Of a stretch of 64,000 nt of DNA, positions 1-9,357 are shown in pieces. Position numbers and translations under genes: made by a program. Numbering within the stretch: the first letter of the stretch is position 1; each line of letters opens with the position of its first letter. Where the stretch lies: assembly GCF_030555055.1 (NCBI RefSeq), contig NZ_JAMOAO010000001.1:1736001-1800000 (forward strand), in the 5' to 3' direction. The stretch comes from Nocardiopsis sp. YSL2 (lineage in GTDB: Bacteria > Actinomycetota > Actinomycetes > Streptosporangiales > Streptosporangiaceae). Under the pieces are notes generated by a model. The model ran no database searches and was not told the origin of the DNA. It saw nothing but the letters and a program-made list of their open reading frames with translations.

Positions 1-1
1 C

Positions 2-1081
2 GGCGGCACGCTCTGGGAGCCCGAGTCCCGGCTGTCCCGCGACGACGAGCACCTCCAGGGGGCCACCGACCATCCGGCGGTAACCGTGGTGACCGGGAAG
101 AACGCCGTCGTGGTGCAGGACCGCCCGGTGGTGTCACTGTCGAGCTGGCTCGTGGACGCCCTCGCGGCGCATGGGCGCGACGGGACCGGTCTGCAGGTGG
201 TCACCCCGTCGACGAGCGTCCTCACCCACGCGCTGCGCTCGTTCCTGGGCAAACCCGCCGCGACCTGGGTGGTGCGCGCGCCCGACGGCCGCTACTACGA
301 CGGCTTCAACGGCCTGCCGCTCGTGTGGGCGGACGGCACCGGCTTCGTACCCGATCCCGCTCTCGACCCCGAGGACGGACCGAACCAGGCCTTCCGCGTG
401 TCACCGGACGACGCACCGGTCGCGCTGCTGCACGTCGACCTCCAGATCGACCACCCCGTCAGCGGCGACCTGAGACTCGGCGGCGCCGTGGAGGAGCTGA
501 CCGCGAGCCTGACCGGCGCTTCTCCGTCGGTCTGGGGGACCGCCGAGCCCCTCACGCGTCCCTGGGACCGCACCCGGATCACCGAGACCGCACGGGGCCG
601 CGCCCCCGGCCGCACCTGGCTGGCCTTCGCCGGTCGGCCCGGCGCCGGACCGGACGAGGAAGCGCTGCCCTTCGCCGGGACCCTGCTGGTGTCGCGCACG
701 CCCACGGGTGTGCGCGAGCACGTCCTGCTCACGGTGGCCCACCGTCCCGGCGAGGAGCCGGATCTGGACGCGCTCACCCCGCTGCTGCGCGAACTGGCCG
801 CCCAGGGCGGTCTGCGCACCATGACCGTGCACCGCGCGCTCGGCCGCGCCGACCTGACCACCCCGCCGTGGTGGGCCGGGGTGCCCGTGCCCGTCGGCTT
901 GGCCGTGGGCGCCGAGGGGGTACTGGAGACGGGCCGCGACAGGGCGTTGAAGGCACCGGTGGAGGGTGTCGCGTTCGGCCCGCGCATGACCCCGGTGGTC
1001 TGGTACCGCGTCGGCGACGGCACGGAACCGGACTCGTGGGACCGGTTCCGTGCCCTCATGGAGCACCTCAGGCCCCGTTGA
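2..1081 (+). CDS. DUF6177-like protein, 5' partial
   Basis: The reading frame is open to the left edge, so the gene begins outside the window; a GTG at 86 is possible but the residues before it (GGTLWEPESRLSRDDEHLQG) continue in normal codon use. The visible 359 residues contain AVVVQDRPVVSLSSWLVDAL and an RAPDGRYYDGFNGLPLVW segment, which I associate with the actinobacterial DUF6177 family, often found near type VII secretion genes. No signal peptide, membrane segment or catalytic motif is visible. The gene converges on the ROK regulator with 24 bp between stop codons. The family call is from memory of the pattern; the molecular function is unknown. Confidence 0.55.
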   Translation, partial: GGTLWEPESRLSRDDEHLQGATDHPAVTVVTGKNAVVVQDRPVVSLSSWLVDALAAHGRDGTGLQVVTPSTSVLTHALRSFLGKPAATWVVRAPDGRYYDGFNGLPLVWADGTGFVPDPALDPEDGPNQAFRVSPDDAPVALLHVDLQIDHPVSGDLRLGGAVEELTASLTGASPSVWGTAEPLTRPWDRTRITETARGRAPGRTWLAFAGRPGAGPDEEALPFAGTLLVSRTPTGVREHVLLTVAHRPGEEPDLDALTPLLRELAAQGGLRTMTVHRALGRADLTTPPWWAGVPVPVGLAVGAEGVLETGRDRALKAPVEGVAFGPRMTPVVWYRVGDGTEPDSWDRFRALMEHLRPR

Positions 1082-1105
1082 GCCTCCTGGGCCCCGCCAA
1101 GCCCG

Positions 1106-2329
1106 CTACGTCCTGTTGACCAGGGCGTCGGCGTGCTCGGGGCTCAGGCAGTGCTCGATGACCGTCACGGCCGCACCGATGACGCCCGCGCTCTCCCCCG
1201 CGGTGGAGGACACGATGCTCAGGTGCTCGGTGGCCAGGGGGAGTGAGCGCTGGTAGATGATCTCCCGGACCCCGGCGAGCAGGTGGTCTCCGGCCAGGGC
1301 CAGCGCGCCGCCGATGACGATCACCGACGGGTTGAACATGTTGACCGAGGCGGCCAGCACCTCGCCGACGTCGCGTCCGGCCTGGCGCAGGGCACGCAGC
1401 GCCGGGACCGATCCGTTGCGTGAGAGCTCCACGACGTCGCGGGCGCCGCGCGCCGGGACGCCCTCGGCGGTCAGTGCCTCGGCGAGGGCGGCGCCGCTGG
1501 CCACGGCCTCCAGGCAACCGGTGTTGCCACAGCGGCACTGGCGGCCCGCCCCGCTGGGGACCTGGATGTGCCCCATGTCCCCGGCCGCCCCCTGGGCGCC
1601 CCGGTAGACCCTGCCCTCGCTCACGATGCCGCAGCCGATGCCGGTCGCGACCTTGACGAACATCAGGTGGCTGGCGGTGGGCCAGGCGACGTGGTGCTCG
1701 CCGACGGCCATGATGTTGACGTCGTTGTCCACCAGGACGGGCACGGGCAGCCGCGCGCCGACGTAGCCGGGTACGTCGAAGTCGTCCCACCCGGGCATGA
1801 TCGGCGGGTTGACCGCGCGGCCGGTGGAGTACTGGACCGGCCCGGGCAGGCCGATGCCCACGCCGAGCAGGTCCGGGACCTCGCGGCCGGCGCCGTCGAG
1901 CAGCGCCCGCCCCCGGTCGACCACCCAGTCCAGAACCGGTTCGGGGCCCAGAGCGATGTCGAGGTCGGCGCGCTCCTCGGCCAGGACCGTCCCGGTCATG
2001 TCGGTGAGGGCCAGCCGCGCGTGGGTGGCGCCCAGGTCGGCGGCCACGACCACGCGGGCGTCGGGGCGGAACGAGAAGGTCGTGGGCGGGCGCCCTCCGG
2101 TCGAGACCGCCTCGCCCGCGGGGCCGATGAGCCCGCTGGCCAGCAGCGCGTCCACGCGCTGGGTGACGGTGGAGCGTGCCAGACCGGTCACGGACGCCAG
2201 TTCGGAGCGGGTGCGCGGTCTTCCGTCGCGCAGCAACCGCAGCAGTGTGCCCGCCCCCGGTACGGCGGCCGTCGCGCGCAACTCCGTCAAACCCCTGCCC
2301 CCTGAGCCCGTCAGCGCCTCTTCCGTCAT
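1106..2329 (-). CDS. ROK-family transcriptional regulator
   Basis: A 407-residue sugar-responsive repressor. An N-terminal winged helix (about residues 28-75, with SELASVTGLARSTVTQRVDAL) precedes a ROK sugar-kinase-like domain with an ATP-site motif DLGATHARLAL and the zinc motif CRCGNTGCLEAVASG. The track of open frame extends four codons upstream to a TTG, but ATG 2329 is the natural start. There is no clear Shine-Dalgarno sequence, so the message may be leaderless. The gene is divergent from the sugar operon starting at 2438 and very probably represses it, with the sugar or a phosphorylated intermediate as inducer; the ligand cannot be read from sequence. Confidence 0.9.
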   Translation of the reverse strand: MTEEALTGSGGRGLTELRATAAVPGAGTLLRLLRDGRPRTRSELASVTGLARSTVTQRVDALLASGLIGPAGEAVSTGGRPPTTFSFRPDARVVVAADLGATHARLALTDMTGTVLAEERADLDIALGPEPVLDWVVDRGRALLDGAGREVPDLLGVGIGLPGPVQYSTGRAVNPPIMPGWDDFDVPGYVGARLPVPVLVDNDVNIMAVGEHHVAWPTASHLMFVKVATGIGCGIVSEGRVYRGAQGAAGDMGHIQVPSGAGRQCRCGNTGCLEAVASGAALAEALTAEGVPARGARDVVELSRNGSVPALRALRQAGRDVGEVLAASVNMFNPSVIVIGGALALAGDHLLAGVREIIYQRSLPLATEHLSIVSSTAGESAGVIGAAVTVIEHCLSPEHADALVNRT

Positions 2330-2375
2330 GGAACCAGTCAAGCACAGGATTCTCGTCCGGGTTCGAGCGCACCTA

Positions 2376-2397
2376 AAGTCTTTGTTTCCGACAACTT
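2376..2397. promoter_or_regulatory. candidate ROK operator
   Basis: An imperfect inverted repeat (AAGTCTTTGT ... ACAACTT) sits between the divergent ROK and dehydrogenase genes, just upstream of the putative -35 box at 2402. Position and A/T-rich arms fit ROK/NagC-type operators, but the symmetry is weak. Confidence 0.3.
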
Positions 2398-2401
2398 CTG
2401 A

Positions 2402-2431
2402 TTGACTCTCGACATAAGTCCCGCGTACGGT
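2402..2431 (+). promoter_or_regulatory. sugar operon promoter
   Basis: TTGACT (2402-2407), an 18-bp spacer and TACGGT (2426-2431) form a good housekeeping promoter. Transcription would start about six bases further on, at the ATG at 2438, predicting a leaderless mRNA; no ribosome binding site is visible before that ATG. Confidence 0.5.
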
Positions 2432-2437
2432 GTCGCC

Positions 2438-3592
2438 ATGTCAGTGAGAAAGGTCACAAGCCTGGGAGAAGCGGATGATCCCGGCCCCCTCGCCCCCACG
2501 GTCTACCGCGCGGCGGTGATCGGCACCGGCTTCATGGGACGTGTCCACACGCACGCCGTCCGCGCCACCGGTGGCCGGGTCGTGGGCGTGGCGGGCTCCT
2601 CCCGGGACAAGGCCGAGCGCTTCCGCGCCACCCACGGCCTGGACCGCGCCGTCGGCCACGCCCTCGATCTCATCCACGACCCCGACGTGGACGTCGTCCA
2701 CGTGTGCACCCCCAACCACCTGCACGCCCCGTTGAGCCTGGCCGCCCTGTCGGCGGGCAAGCACGTCGTGTGCGAGAAACCCCTGGCCACGGACGCGGCC
2801 ACGGCACGCGGCCTGGTCACGGCCGCCGAGGAGGCCGACCGCGTCGCGGTCGTGCCCTTCGCCTACCGCTTCCACCCCATGGCCCGCGAGGCCCGCGCGC
2901 GGGTCGCCGCGGGCGCCATCGGCCGCGTCAGCCTGGCGCACGGCGGCTACCTCCAGGACTGGCTGCTCTCACCCGAGGACGACAACTGGCGGGTGGACCC
3001 CGAGCTGGGCGGGCCCACCCGGGCGTTCGGCGACATCGGCTCGCACTGGTGCGACATGCTGGAGTTCGTCACCGGCGACCGCATCACCGCGGTCAGCGCC
3101 CAGACCTCCCGCGTCAACGACACCCGCGGCGGCACGTCCCGACCGGTCACCACCGAGGACCTGGTCGCCTTCCAGTTCTCCACGCGCGGCGGCGCGATCG
3201 GCAGCGCCGTGATCAGCCAGGTCTCCCCCGGCCGCAAGAACCAGCTGCTCCTGGAGGTGGCAGGGAGCGAGGGATCGCTCGTCTTCGACCAGGAGCGCCC
3301 CGAGACCCTGTGGTCCGCCTCCCGGGGCCGCACCGCCCTCATCTCGCGCGACGACCCCGCCCTGAGCACCGACGCCGCCCGTCTGGTCACGGTGCCCGTC
3401 GGCCACCCCCAGGGCTACCAGGACTGCTTCAACGCCCTGGTCGCCGACACCGCCGCGGCCATCGCCGGGCACGACCCCGAGGGCCTGCCGCGCTTCACCG
3501 ACGGCCTGCGCGCCGCCGTGTTGGCCGAGGCCGTGCTGGAGTCGGCCCGCGAGCGCCGCTGGGTCGACGTCCCGGGGGTGGACGGGGCATGA
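2438..3592 (+). CDS. Gfo/Idh/MocA family oxidoreductase
   Basis: A 384-residue NAD(P)-dependent sugar or polyol dehydrogenase, presumably cytosolic. The Rossmann motif GTGFMG lies near residue 29, and the family's conserved lysine is in HVVCEKPLATD near residue 108; the substrate domain contains DIGSHWCDMLEFVTG. The start at 2438 is preferred over an in-frame TTG at 2402 because the TTG lies inside the probable -35 box. It is the first gene of a seven-gene operon and its stop overlaps the start of the ABC ATPase gene (ATGA). Context with two isomerases suggests oxidation or inter-conversion of an imported rare sugar or inositol-like polyol; the exact substrate is unknown. Confidence 0.9.
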   Translation: MSVRKVTSLGEADDPGPLAPTVYRAAVIGTGFMGRVHTHAVRATGGRVVGVAGSSRDKAERFRATHGLDRAVGHALDLIHDPDVDVVHVCTPNHLHAPLSLAALSAGKHVVCEKPLATDAATARGLVTAAEEADRVAVVPFAYRFHPMAREARARVAAGAIGRVSLAHGGYLQDWLLSPEDDNWRVDPELGGPTRAFGDIGSHWCDMLEFVTGDRITAVSAQTSRVNDTRGGTSRPVTTEDLVAFQFSTRGGAIGSAVISQVSPGRKNQLLLEVAGSEGSLVFDQERPETLWSASRGRTALISRDDPALSTDAARLVTVPVGHPQGYQDCFNALVADTAAAIAGHDPEGLPRFTDGLRAAVLAEAVLESARERRWVDVPGVDGA

Positions 3593-5100
3593 CCGGCCAA
3601 CCCCTGCTGAGGATGCGCGCCATCACCAAGTCCTTCCTCGGCGTACGCGTCCTGCACGGCGTGGACCTGGACCTGCGTGCCGGTGAGGTGCACGCGCTGG
3701 TCGGCGAGAACGGGGCCGGGAAGTCGACCCTGATGAAGGTGCTGGCCGGTGTGCACCGCCCCGACGGGGGCACCATCGACCTCGAGGGCGAGCGGGTCGC
3801 CTTCGAGCACCCGGTGCGGGCGCAGCGGGCCGGGGTCGCCACGGTCTTCCAGGAGTTCAACCTCCTGCCCGAGCGCACCGTCGCCGAGAACGTCTTCCTG
3901 GGCCGCGAGCCCCTGCGCCGGGGCCTCGTCGACGGCCGCGCGATGGAGCGCGCCACCGCCGCGCTCCTGGCCGACCTCGGGCTGGAGGGGATCGACCCGT
4001 GGCGGAAGGTGCGGTCGCTGTCGGTGGCCGAACAGCAGATCGTGGAGATCGTCAAGGCGCTCTCGCAGGACGCCCGCGTCATCTCCATGGACGAGCCGAC
4101 CGCCGCGCTGGCCGACCACGAGGTGGAGGTGCTCTACCGGATCATCGGCCGACTGCGCGAGCGGGGTGTGGCCGTCCTCTACGTCTCGCACCGGCTCAGG
4201 GAGATCTTCGACCTCGCGGCGACCATCACCGTCCTCAAGGACGGGGACCTGGTCGGCACCTGGCCCGCCCAGGAGCTCGGGCCCGCCGAGCTGGTGCGCC
4301 GGATGGTCGGCCGTCCCGTCGCGGCGGTCTTCCCCGAGCCCCTCGAACCGCGCGGCGACCACGTCGGACGCGTCCGGCTGTCGGTGGCCGGGGCGGGCAA
4401 CGCCCAGGTCGACGGGATCGGGTTCGAGGTCCGCGGCGGCGAGATCCTCGGCCTGGGCGGGCTCCAGGGCAGCGGCCGTACCGAGGTCGCCCACGGCCTG
4501 TTCGGAATCGCGCGGTTCACCCGCGGCGAGGTCCGCGTGGACGGCGAGGCCGTGAACCCGCGCTCCCCGCGCCAGGCCGTGCGCGCGGGCCTGGTGCTGG
4601 TCACCGAGGACCGCAAGTCCCAGGGCCTGGCACTGCACCAGTCGGTGCTGGACAACGGGCGCCTGGTCCTGGACGCCGTGTTCCCCTTCGGTTCCCGGCC
4701 GCGTGCCCGCCGGCTGCCCGGTGTGCTGTCGTCACTGGAACTGGTCGCCCGGGGCGGCCACGGCCAGGAGGTCCAGTACCTGTCCGGCGGCAACCAGCAG
4801 AAGGTCGTGCTGGCCAAGTGGCTGGCCGCCGACCCCGGCGTCATGGTGATGGACGAGCCGACCCGCGGCATCGACGTGGGCGCCAAGCAGGCCGTCTACC
4901 GGCTCATGCGCGAGCTGGCCGCGGACGGCGTGGCGATCGTGCTCATCACGTCCGAACTGCCCGAGCTCATCGGCATGGCCGACCGCCTGGTCGTGCTCGA
5001 CGACGGCCGTGTCGCGGGCGAGCTGCCCGGCGACGCCGACGAGGAGGCCGTCATGGCCCTGGCCACCGGTTCCGCCCCGCGCGGGGAGGCGGCGCCGTGA
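3589..5100 (+). CDS. sugar ABC transporter ATP-binding protein (RbsA/MglA type)
   Basis: A 503-residue ATPase with two fused nucleotide-binding domains energising a carbohydrate importer of the CUT2 class. The first domain has Walker A GENGAGKST, a signature SVAEQQ and Walker B VISMDEPTAAL. The second has the usual degenerate P-loop (GLQGSGRT) but a good signature LSGGNQQK and Walker B VMVMDEPTRG. The ATG overlaps the upstream stop (ATGA) and its own stop overlaps the first permease start (GTGA), so the products are translationally coupled. It partners the two permeases and the lipoprotein that follow. Confidence 0.95.
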   Translation: MTGQPLLRMRAITKSFLGVRVLHGVDLDLRAGEVHALVGENGAGKSTLMKVLAGVHRPDGGTIDLEGERVAFEHPVRAQRAGVATVFQEFNLLPERTVAENVFLGREPLRRGLVDGRAMERATAALLADLGLEGIDPWRKVRSLSVAEQQIVEIVKALSQDARVISMDEPTAALADHEVEVLYRIIGRLRERGVAVLYVSHRLREIFDLAATITVLKDGDLVGTWPAQELGPAELVRRMVGRPVAAVFPEPLEPRGDHVGRVRLSVAGAGNAQVDGIGFEVRGGEILGLGGLQGSGRTEVAHGLFGIARFTRGEVRVDGEAVNPRSPRQAVRAGLVLVTEDRKSQGLALHQSVLDNGRLVLDAVFPFGSRPRARRLPGVLSSLELVARGGHGQEVQYLSGGNQQKVVLAKWLAADPGVMVMDEPTRGIDVGAKQAVYRLMRELAADGVAIVLITSELPELIGMADRLVVLDDGRVAGELPGDADEEAVMALATGSAPRGEAAP

Positions 5101-6164
5101 CACCCCTGCGGACCACCGTGCGGAGCCTCGGTTCGCGGCTCGGCACCACCGGACTCGTCTACGCCGCCCTGGTCGTCCTGCTGGCGGTCAGCGCCGCCTT
5201 CCTCGCGGCCCGCGGCGCCACCCTGTTCACCACCGCCAACACCGTCGACCTGTTCACCCGCAGCAGCCTGCTGGGCTTCCTGGCCATCGGACAGACGCTC
5301 GTCATCCTCTGCCGCTCGCTCGACCTGTCGGTGGGCCACGTCGCAGCGCTGTCCGCGCTGGTCGCCGCCACCACGATGGACGGCGACCCGTCCCGGATCC
5401 TGCTCGGGGCGGCCGCCGCCCTGGGCGTGTCGGCCCTGGTCGGCCTGGCCAACGGGCTCATCGTCACCGGCCTGCGGGTCAACCCCTTCATCACGACCCT
5501 GGGCACGGCACTGGTCATCCAGGGCTACCTGGACACGACCTTCCAGGGCCCGGCCGGGTCGGTGCCCGCCGCCTTCCAGGCCTTCGGCTACACCCGGATC
5601 GGTGTGCTGCCGGTCTCCACGCTGGTGATGCTCGGCCTGGCGGTGGCGGCCGTGGTGTTCCTGCACCGCACCCGCCTGGGCTACCACATGTACGCCGTGG
5701 GCGGTGACGCCGAGGTCGCCCGCCTGTCGGGTGTGCGCGCCGGAGTCCCCGTGGTCACCGCGCACGTCCTGTGCTCGATCACCGCCGGGGTGGCCGGACT
5801 GCTGCTGGCGGCGAGGTTCGGGACCGGCAACCCGCAGGTGTACGCCAACGGCTACGAGTTGGAGGCGATCGCCGCGGTCGTGCTGGGCGGCACCTATCTG
5901 CTCGGCGGTCGCGGCGGGGTGGCCGGAACGATCGCGGGCGTGTTCGTGCTGGCCACGCTCGACACCGTGTTCAACGTGCTCGCGGTCGACCCGTTCGTCA
6001 AGGACGTCCTGCGCGGCGCGGTCCTCGTCGCCGCGGTGGCCGTCTACGCCCGCGGGCAGCACTCCCGCGCGGCGACACGCGTGCGCTTCCCGTCCACGGG
6101 GCCGCCGACGCGGCCGCCCTCTCCGCCCCCGTCACTGACCGCGTCCCCGGGAGGCCGACGATGA
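5097..6164 (+). CDS. sugar ABC transporter permease (RbsC type)
   Basis: A 355-residue polytopic membrane protein with about eight to ten hydrophobic segments and the CUT2 permease signature ILCRSLDLSVGHVAALSAL and VNPFITTLGTALVIQGYL. It forms half of the transmembrane channel with the next gene. The GTG start overlaps the ATPase stop by four bases. A short proline-rich cytoplasmic tail (PSTGPPTRPPSPPPSL) ends the protein. No marks of transfer or decay. Confidence 0.93.
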   Translation: MTPLRTTVRSLGSRLGTTGLVYAALVVLLAVSAAFLAARGATLFTTANTVDLFTRSSLLGFLAIGQTLVILCRSLDLSVGHVAALSALVAATTMDGDPSRILLGAAAALGVSALVGLANGLIVTGLRVNPFITTLGTALVIQGYLDTTFQGPAGSVPAAFQAFGYTRIGVLPVSTLVMLGLAVAAVVFLHRTRLGYHMYAVGGDAEVARLSGVRAGVPVVTAHVLCSITAGVAGLLLAARFGTGNPQVYANGYELEAIAAVVLGGTYLLGGRGGVAGTIAGVFVLATLDTVFNVLAVDPFVKDVLRGAVLVAAVAVYARGQHSRAATRVRFPSTGPPTRPPSPPPSLTASPGGRR

Positions 6165-7255
6165 CCGCCCCCGTCTCCCCGACCCCCTCCTCCCCGCCGC
6201 CCGCCCCCGGAGCGGACACGCGCCGTCGTCCCCTGAGAGCGCTGTCCGCCCTGCCCAGGGGCGGCACGGCGACGGTCGCGCTGATCCTCCTGCTGATCTT
6301 CGTCGTCATCGCCACGCAGAACCCGTCGTTCTTCGAGGGTCCGCCGCTGATGGGGTTCGGCAAGAAGGCCGCCCCGCTGGTGATCCTCGCGGTGGGCCAG
6401 TACCTGGTGATCGTCTCCGGCGAGTTCGACCTGTCGGTCGGCTCACTGGTGGGCGCCCAGGTCGTGGTGGCGGCCAGGCTCATCGACGGCGACGAGGCGA
6501 TGACGTGGCCGGTGCTGGCGCTCATGGTGGCCTTCGGGCTCCTCGTGGGCCTGGTGAACGGGTTGGTCACCACGCTGCTGAGGGTGCCGTCGATCATCAC
6601 GACGCTCGGCACGATGCTGATCCTGTTCGGCGCGGTGCGCTTCTGGACCGGCGGCGCGCCCACGGGAGCGCTCTCGGAGGCCTTCCGTGTGCCCGGCCGC
6701 AACGGGATCGAGAACGTCCCCTTCCTCCACCAGATCCCCTGGGCGCTGCTCATCGCGGCGGCCGTCGTGGTCGCCGGCGTGCTGGTGATGCGCTCCCCGT
6801 ACGGGCGCACGCTCATGGCGACCGGTGACAACGACACCGCCGCCGCCTTCTCGGGCGTGCGGGTGTGGTCGGTGCGCACGCTGGCCTTCATGGCGTCGTC
6901 GCTGCTGGCCACGCTCGCGGCGGTGCTCATCGGCGGCTACGCCGGGGTGACCGCCCAGGTCGGCCAGGGCCTGGAGTTCACCGCCATCACCGCCGTCGTC
7001 CTGGGCGGCGTGGTCCTGGGCGGCGGACGCGGCACCGTGCTCGCCGCCGCGCTCGGCGCTCTCACCGTGGAGGCCCTCTTCACCCTCTTCAACCAGCTGT
7101 ACCTGCCCTCGACGATCCAGCCGGCGGCGCAGGGACTCATCATCATCGCCGCGGTGGCCTACGCCTCGCGCCGCGGCGGGCTTCGACTGCCCGGGCGCCC
7201 ACAGCGGCGACCGGACCACCCGACCGGGCACACGCTCGGCTCTTCGAGGAGGTAA
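6161..7255 (+). CDS. sugar ABC transporter permease (RbsC type)
   Basis: A second CUT2 permease, 364 residues, with a proline-rich N-terminus, then membrane segments containing IVSGEFDLSVGSLVGAQ and VPSIITTLGTMLILFG. Two distinct permeases suggest a heterodimeric channel, unlike the homodimeric E. coli ribose system. The ATG overlaps the previous stop (ATGA). Only six bases separate its stop from the start of the lipoprotein gene. Confidence 0.93.
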   Translation: MTAPVSPTPSSPPPAPGADTRRRPLRALSALPRGGTATVALILLLIFVVIATQNPSFFEGPPLMGFGKKAAPLVILAVGQYLVIVSGEFDLSVGSLVGAQVVVAARLIDGDEAMTWPVLALMVAFGLLVGLVNGLVTTLLRVPSIITTLGTMLILFGAVRFWTGGAPTGALSEAFRVPGRNGIENVPFLHQIPWALLIAAAVVVAGVLVMRSPYGRTLMATGDNDTAAAFSGVRVWSVRTLAFMASSLLATLAAVLIGGYAGVTAQVGQGLEFTAITAVVLGGVVLGGGRGTVLAAALGALTVEALFTLFNQLYLPSTIQPAAQGLIIIAAVAYASRRGGLRLPGRPQRRPDHPTGHTLGSSRR

Positions 7256-7261
7256 CACACC

Positions 7262-8458
7262 ATGCGCGTCCCCCCTGCGCTCCTGGCCGGCGCCGCCGGT
7301 CTGGCCCTGGTCCTGAGTGCGTGTACGACCGACACCCCCGACGACGGCACGGCCGAAGGCGCCGGCCTGACCCCGGACGGGGAGTGGTTCGACCAGGAGG
7401 AGTTCGACGCCCAGCTCGCCCAGCGCGAGATCACGCCCGAGGGCGACCCCGAGCAGCCCTGGCTGCAGGCGATCGAGCCCGAGTGGACCGATACGGGCGA
7501 GTTCGCCTCCGACGACCCGGGGGAGGCCACCGTGTGCTTCTCCAACGCCTCGGTGTCCAACCCCTGGCGCGTCACCGGCTTCATCACCATGGAACAGCAG
7601 GTGGAGGCGCTCCAGGAGGAGGGCCGCATCGGCGAGTTCCGGGTCTCCGACGCCGCCGACGACGACAACCAGCAGATCTCCGACATCCAGGCGTTCGTGG
7701 ACGCCGGTGACTGCGACGCCATCATCGTCTCGCCGTCCACCACCGCCACTCTCACCCCCGCCGTGGAGACCGCCTGTGAGAGCGGTGTCCCGGTCATCGT
7801 CTTCGACCGCGGGGTCAACACCGACTGCATGGTCACCTTCATCCACCCCATCGGCGGCTACGCCTACGGCGCCGACGCCGCGGAGTTCCTCGTGGACGAG
7901 CTGGAGCCGGGCTCGACCGTCCTGGCCCTGCGCATCCTCCCCGGGGTCGACGTGCTCGAACACCGCTGGGCGGCGGCCCAGACCATCTTCGACGACAGCG
8001 AGCTGGAGGTCCTCGGCTTCGAGTTCACCGGGGGCGACGGCGCCCAGATCAAGGACCTGGTGTCCCAACACCTGCAGCGCGGCTCGGTCGACGGCATCTG
8101 GATGGACGCCGGTGACGGCGCGGTCGCGGGCCTGGAGGCCTTCGAGGACGCCGGGCAGCCGTACCCGGTCATCGCCGGCGAGGACGAGCTGAGCTTCCTG
8201 CGCAAGTGGGACGAGGAGGACATCACGGCGATCGCCCCGGTCTACTCCAACTTCCAGTGGCGGACCCCGGTCCTGGCCGCGAGCATGATCCTGGCGGGCG
8301 AGGAGGTTCCCTCGGAGTGGATCCTGCCGCAGGAGCCGATCCGGGAGGACGAGCTCCCGGACTACCTGGAGCGCAACGCCGACATGCCGTCCCTGCACTA
8401 CGCGAAGTTCGGCGGCGAGGACCTGCCGGGCTTCCCCGAGGCCTGGACGGACCGGTAG
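7262..8458 (+). CDS. sugar-binding lipoprotein of ABC importer
   Basis: A 398-residue periplasmic-binding-protein-like lipoprotein. The N-terminus is a lipoprotein signal peptide ending in lipobox LSAC near residue 21, followed by an acidic linker. The fold resembles type I sugar-binding proteins ([44 protein letters not shown]). An AGGAGG ribosome site lies nine bases before the ATG, the strongest in the operon, consistent with high expression of the binding component. It delivers substrate to the two permeases upstream. Confidence 0.92.
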   Translation: MRVPPALLAGAAGLALVLSACTTDTPDDGTAEGAGLTPDGEWFDQEEFDAQLAQREITPEGDPEQPWLQAIEPEWTDTGEFASDDPGEATVCFSNASVSNPWRVTGFITMEQQVEALQEEGRIGEFRVSDAADDDNQQISDIQAFVDAGDCDAIIVSPSTTATLTPAVETACESGVPVIVFDRGVNTDCMVTFIHPIGGYAYGADAAEFLVDELEPGSTVLALRILPGVDVLEHRWAAAQTIFDDSELEVLGFEFTGGDGAQIKDLVSQHLQRGSVDGIWMDAGDGAVAGLEAFEDAGQPYPVIAGEDELSFLRKWDEEDITAIAPVYSNFQWRTPVLAASMILAGEEVPSEWILPQEPIREDELPDYLERNADMPSLHYAKFGGEDLPGFPEAWTDR

Positions 8459-9352
8459 ATGCGCGCGCTGGGGGTCAACACCTGGGTGTGGACGTCGCCG
8501 CTGACCGACGCCGCCCTAGAGCGCATCGCGCCCCGCGTGGCGGAGTGGGGCTTCGACGCGATCGAACTGCCGGTGGAGGACGTCGGCGACTGGGACCCCC
8601 GGCGTGCCCGCGCCCTGCTGGACGGGTTGGGCCTGACGGCCTCCGTCGTGCTGGTCATGGGGCCCGGTCGCGAGCTCGTGGCGACCGGCCCCGGGACCCG
8701 CGCGGCCACCCAGGACTACCTGCGCCGGGTGGTGGACGCGGCGGCCGGGGTCGGCTCGTCCGTCATCGCCGGCCCCGCCTACGCCTCGGTCGGCCGTACC
8801 TGGCGGATGTCCGGGGCCGAACGGGCCGCGGTCTACGCCGAGCTGACCGAAGCGCTGGCACCCGTGGTCGAGCACGCCGCGGCCTCGGACGTGCGGTTGG
8901 CGGTCGAACCCCTCAACCGGTACGAGACCAGTGTCCTCAATACGGTCGACCAGGCCATGACCGCCCTGGCCGATCTGCCCGCCCGGCACTGCGGGCTGGC
9001 CCTGGACGTGTACCACCTCAACATCGAGGAGAGGGACGTGGCCGCCGCGATCGACCGCGCGGCCCCGCGCCTGCACCATGTCCAGGTGTGCGCCAACGAC
9101 CGGGGCGCCCCCGGCGCCGACCACCTGGACTGGCCCGGGATCACGGCCGCGCTGGACCGGGCCGGGTACGGCGGCCCCCTGGTCATCGAGTCGTTCACCG
9201 CCGACAACGCGAGCATCGCCACGGCCGCCTCCGTGTGGCGGCCGCTGGCGGAGAGCCAGGACGCCATCGCCGTGGACGGCCTGGCGTTCCTGCGCTCCCT
9301 GCCGGAACCGGCGGTGCCGACCCGCCCCCGACCCGCCCCCAGACGGAGGTAG
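8459..9352 (+). CDS. sugar isomerase/epimerase, TIM barrel (tagatose-3-epimerase-like)
   Basis: A 297-residue AP-endonuclease-2-type TIM barrel. Metal ligands expected of the D-tagatose/D-psicose 3-epimerase group are visible: E in [11 protein letters not shown] in [12 protein letters not shown] in [11 protein letters not shown] and E in VIESF. The ATG follows the lipoprotein stop directly, with no independent promoter. The enzyme probably epimerises or isomerises the imported ketose or keto-inositol; exact substrate is inference. Confidence 0.88.
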   Translation: MRALGVNTWVWTSPLTDAALERIAPRVAEWGFDAIELPVEDVGDWDPRRARALLDGLGLTASVVLVMGPGRELVATGPGTRAATQDYLRRVVDAAAGVGSSVIAGPAYASVGRTWRMSGAERAAVYAELTEALAPVVEHAAASDVRLAVEPLNRYETSVLNTVDQAMTALADLPARHCGLALDVYHLNIEERDVAAAIDRAAPRLHHVQVCANDRGAPGADHLDWPGITAALDRAGYGGPLVIESFTADNASIATAASVWRPLAESQDAIAVDGLAFLRSLPEPAVPTRPRPAPRRR

Positions 9353-9357
9353 TGAGA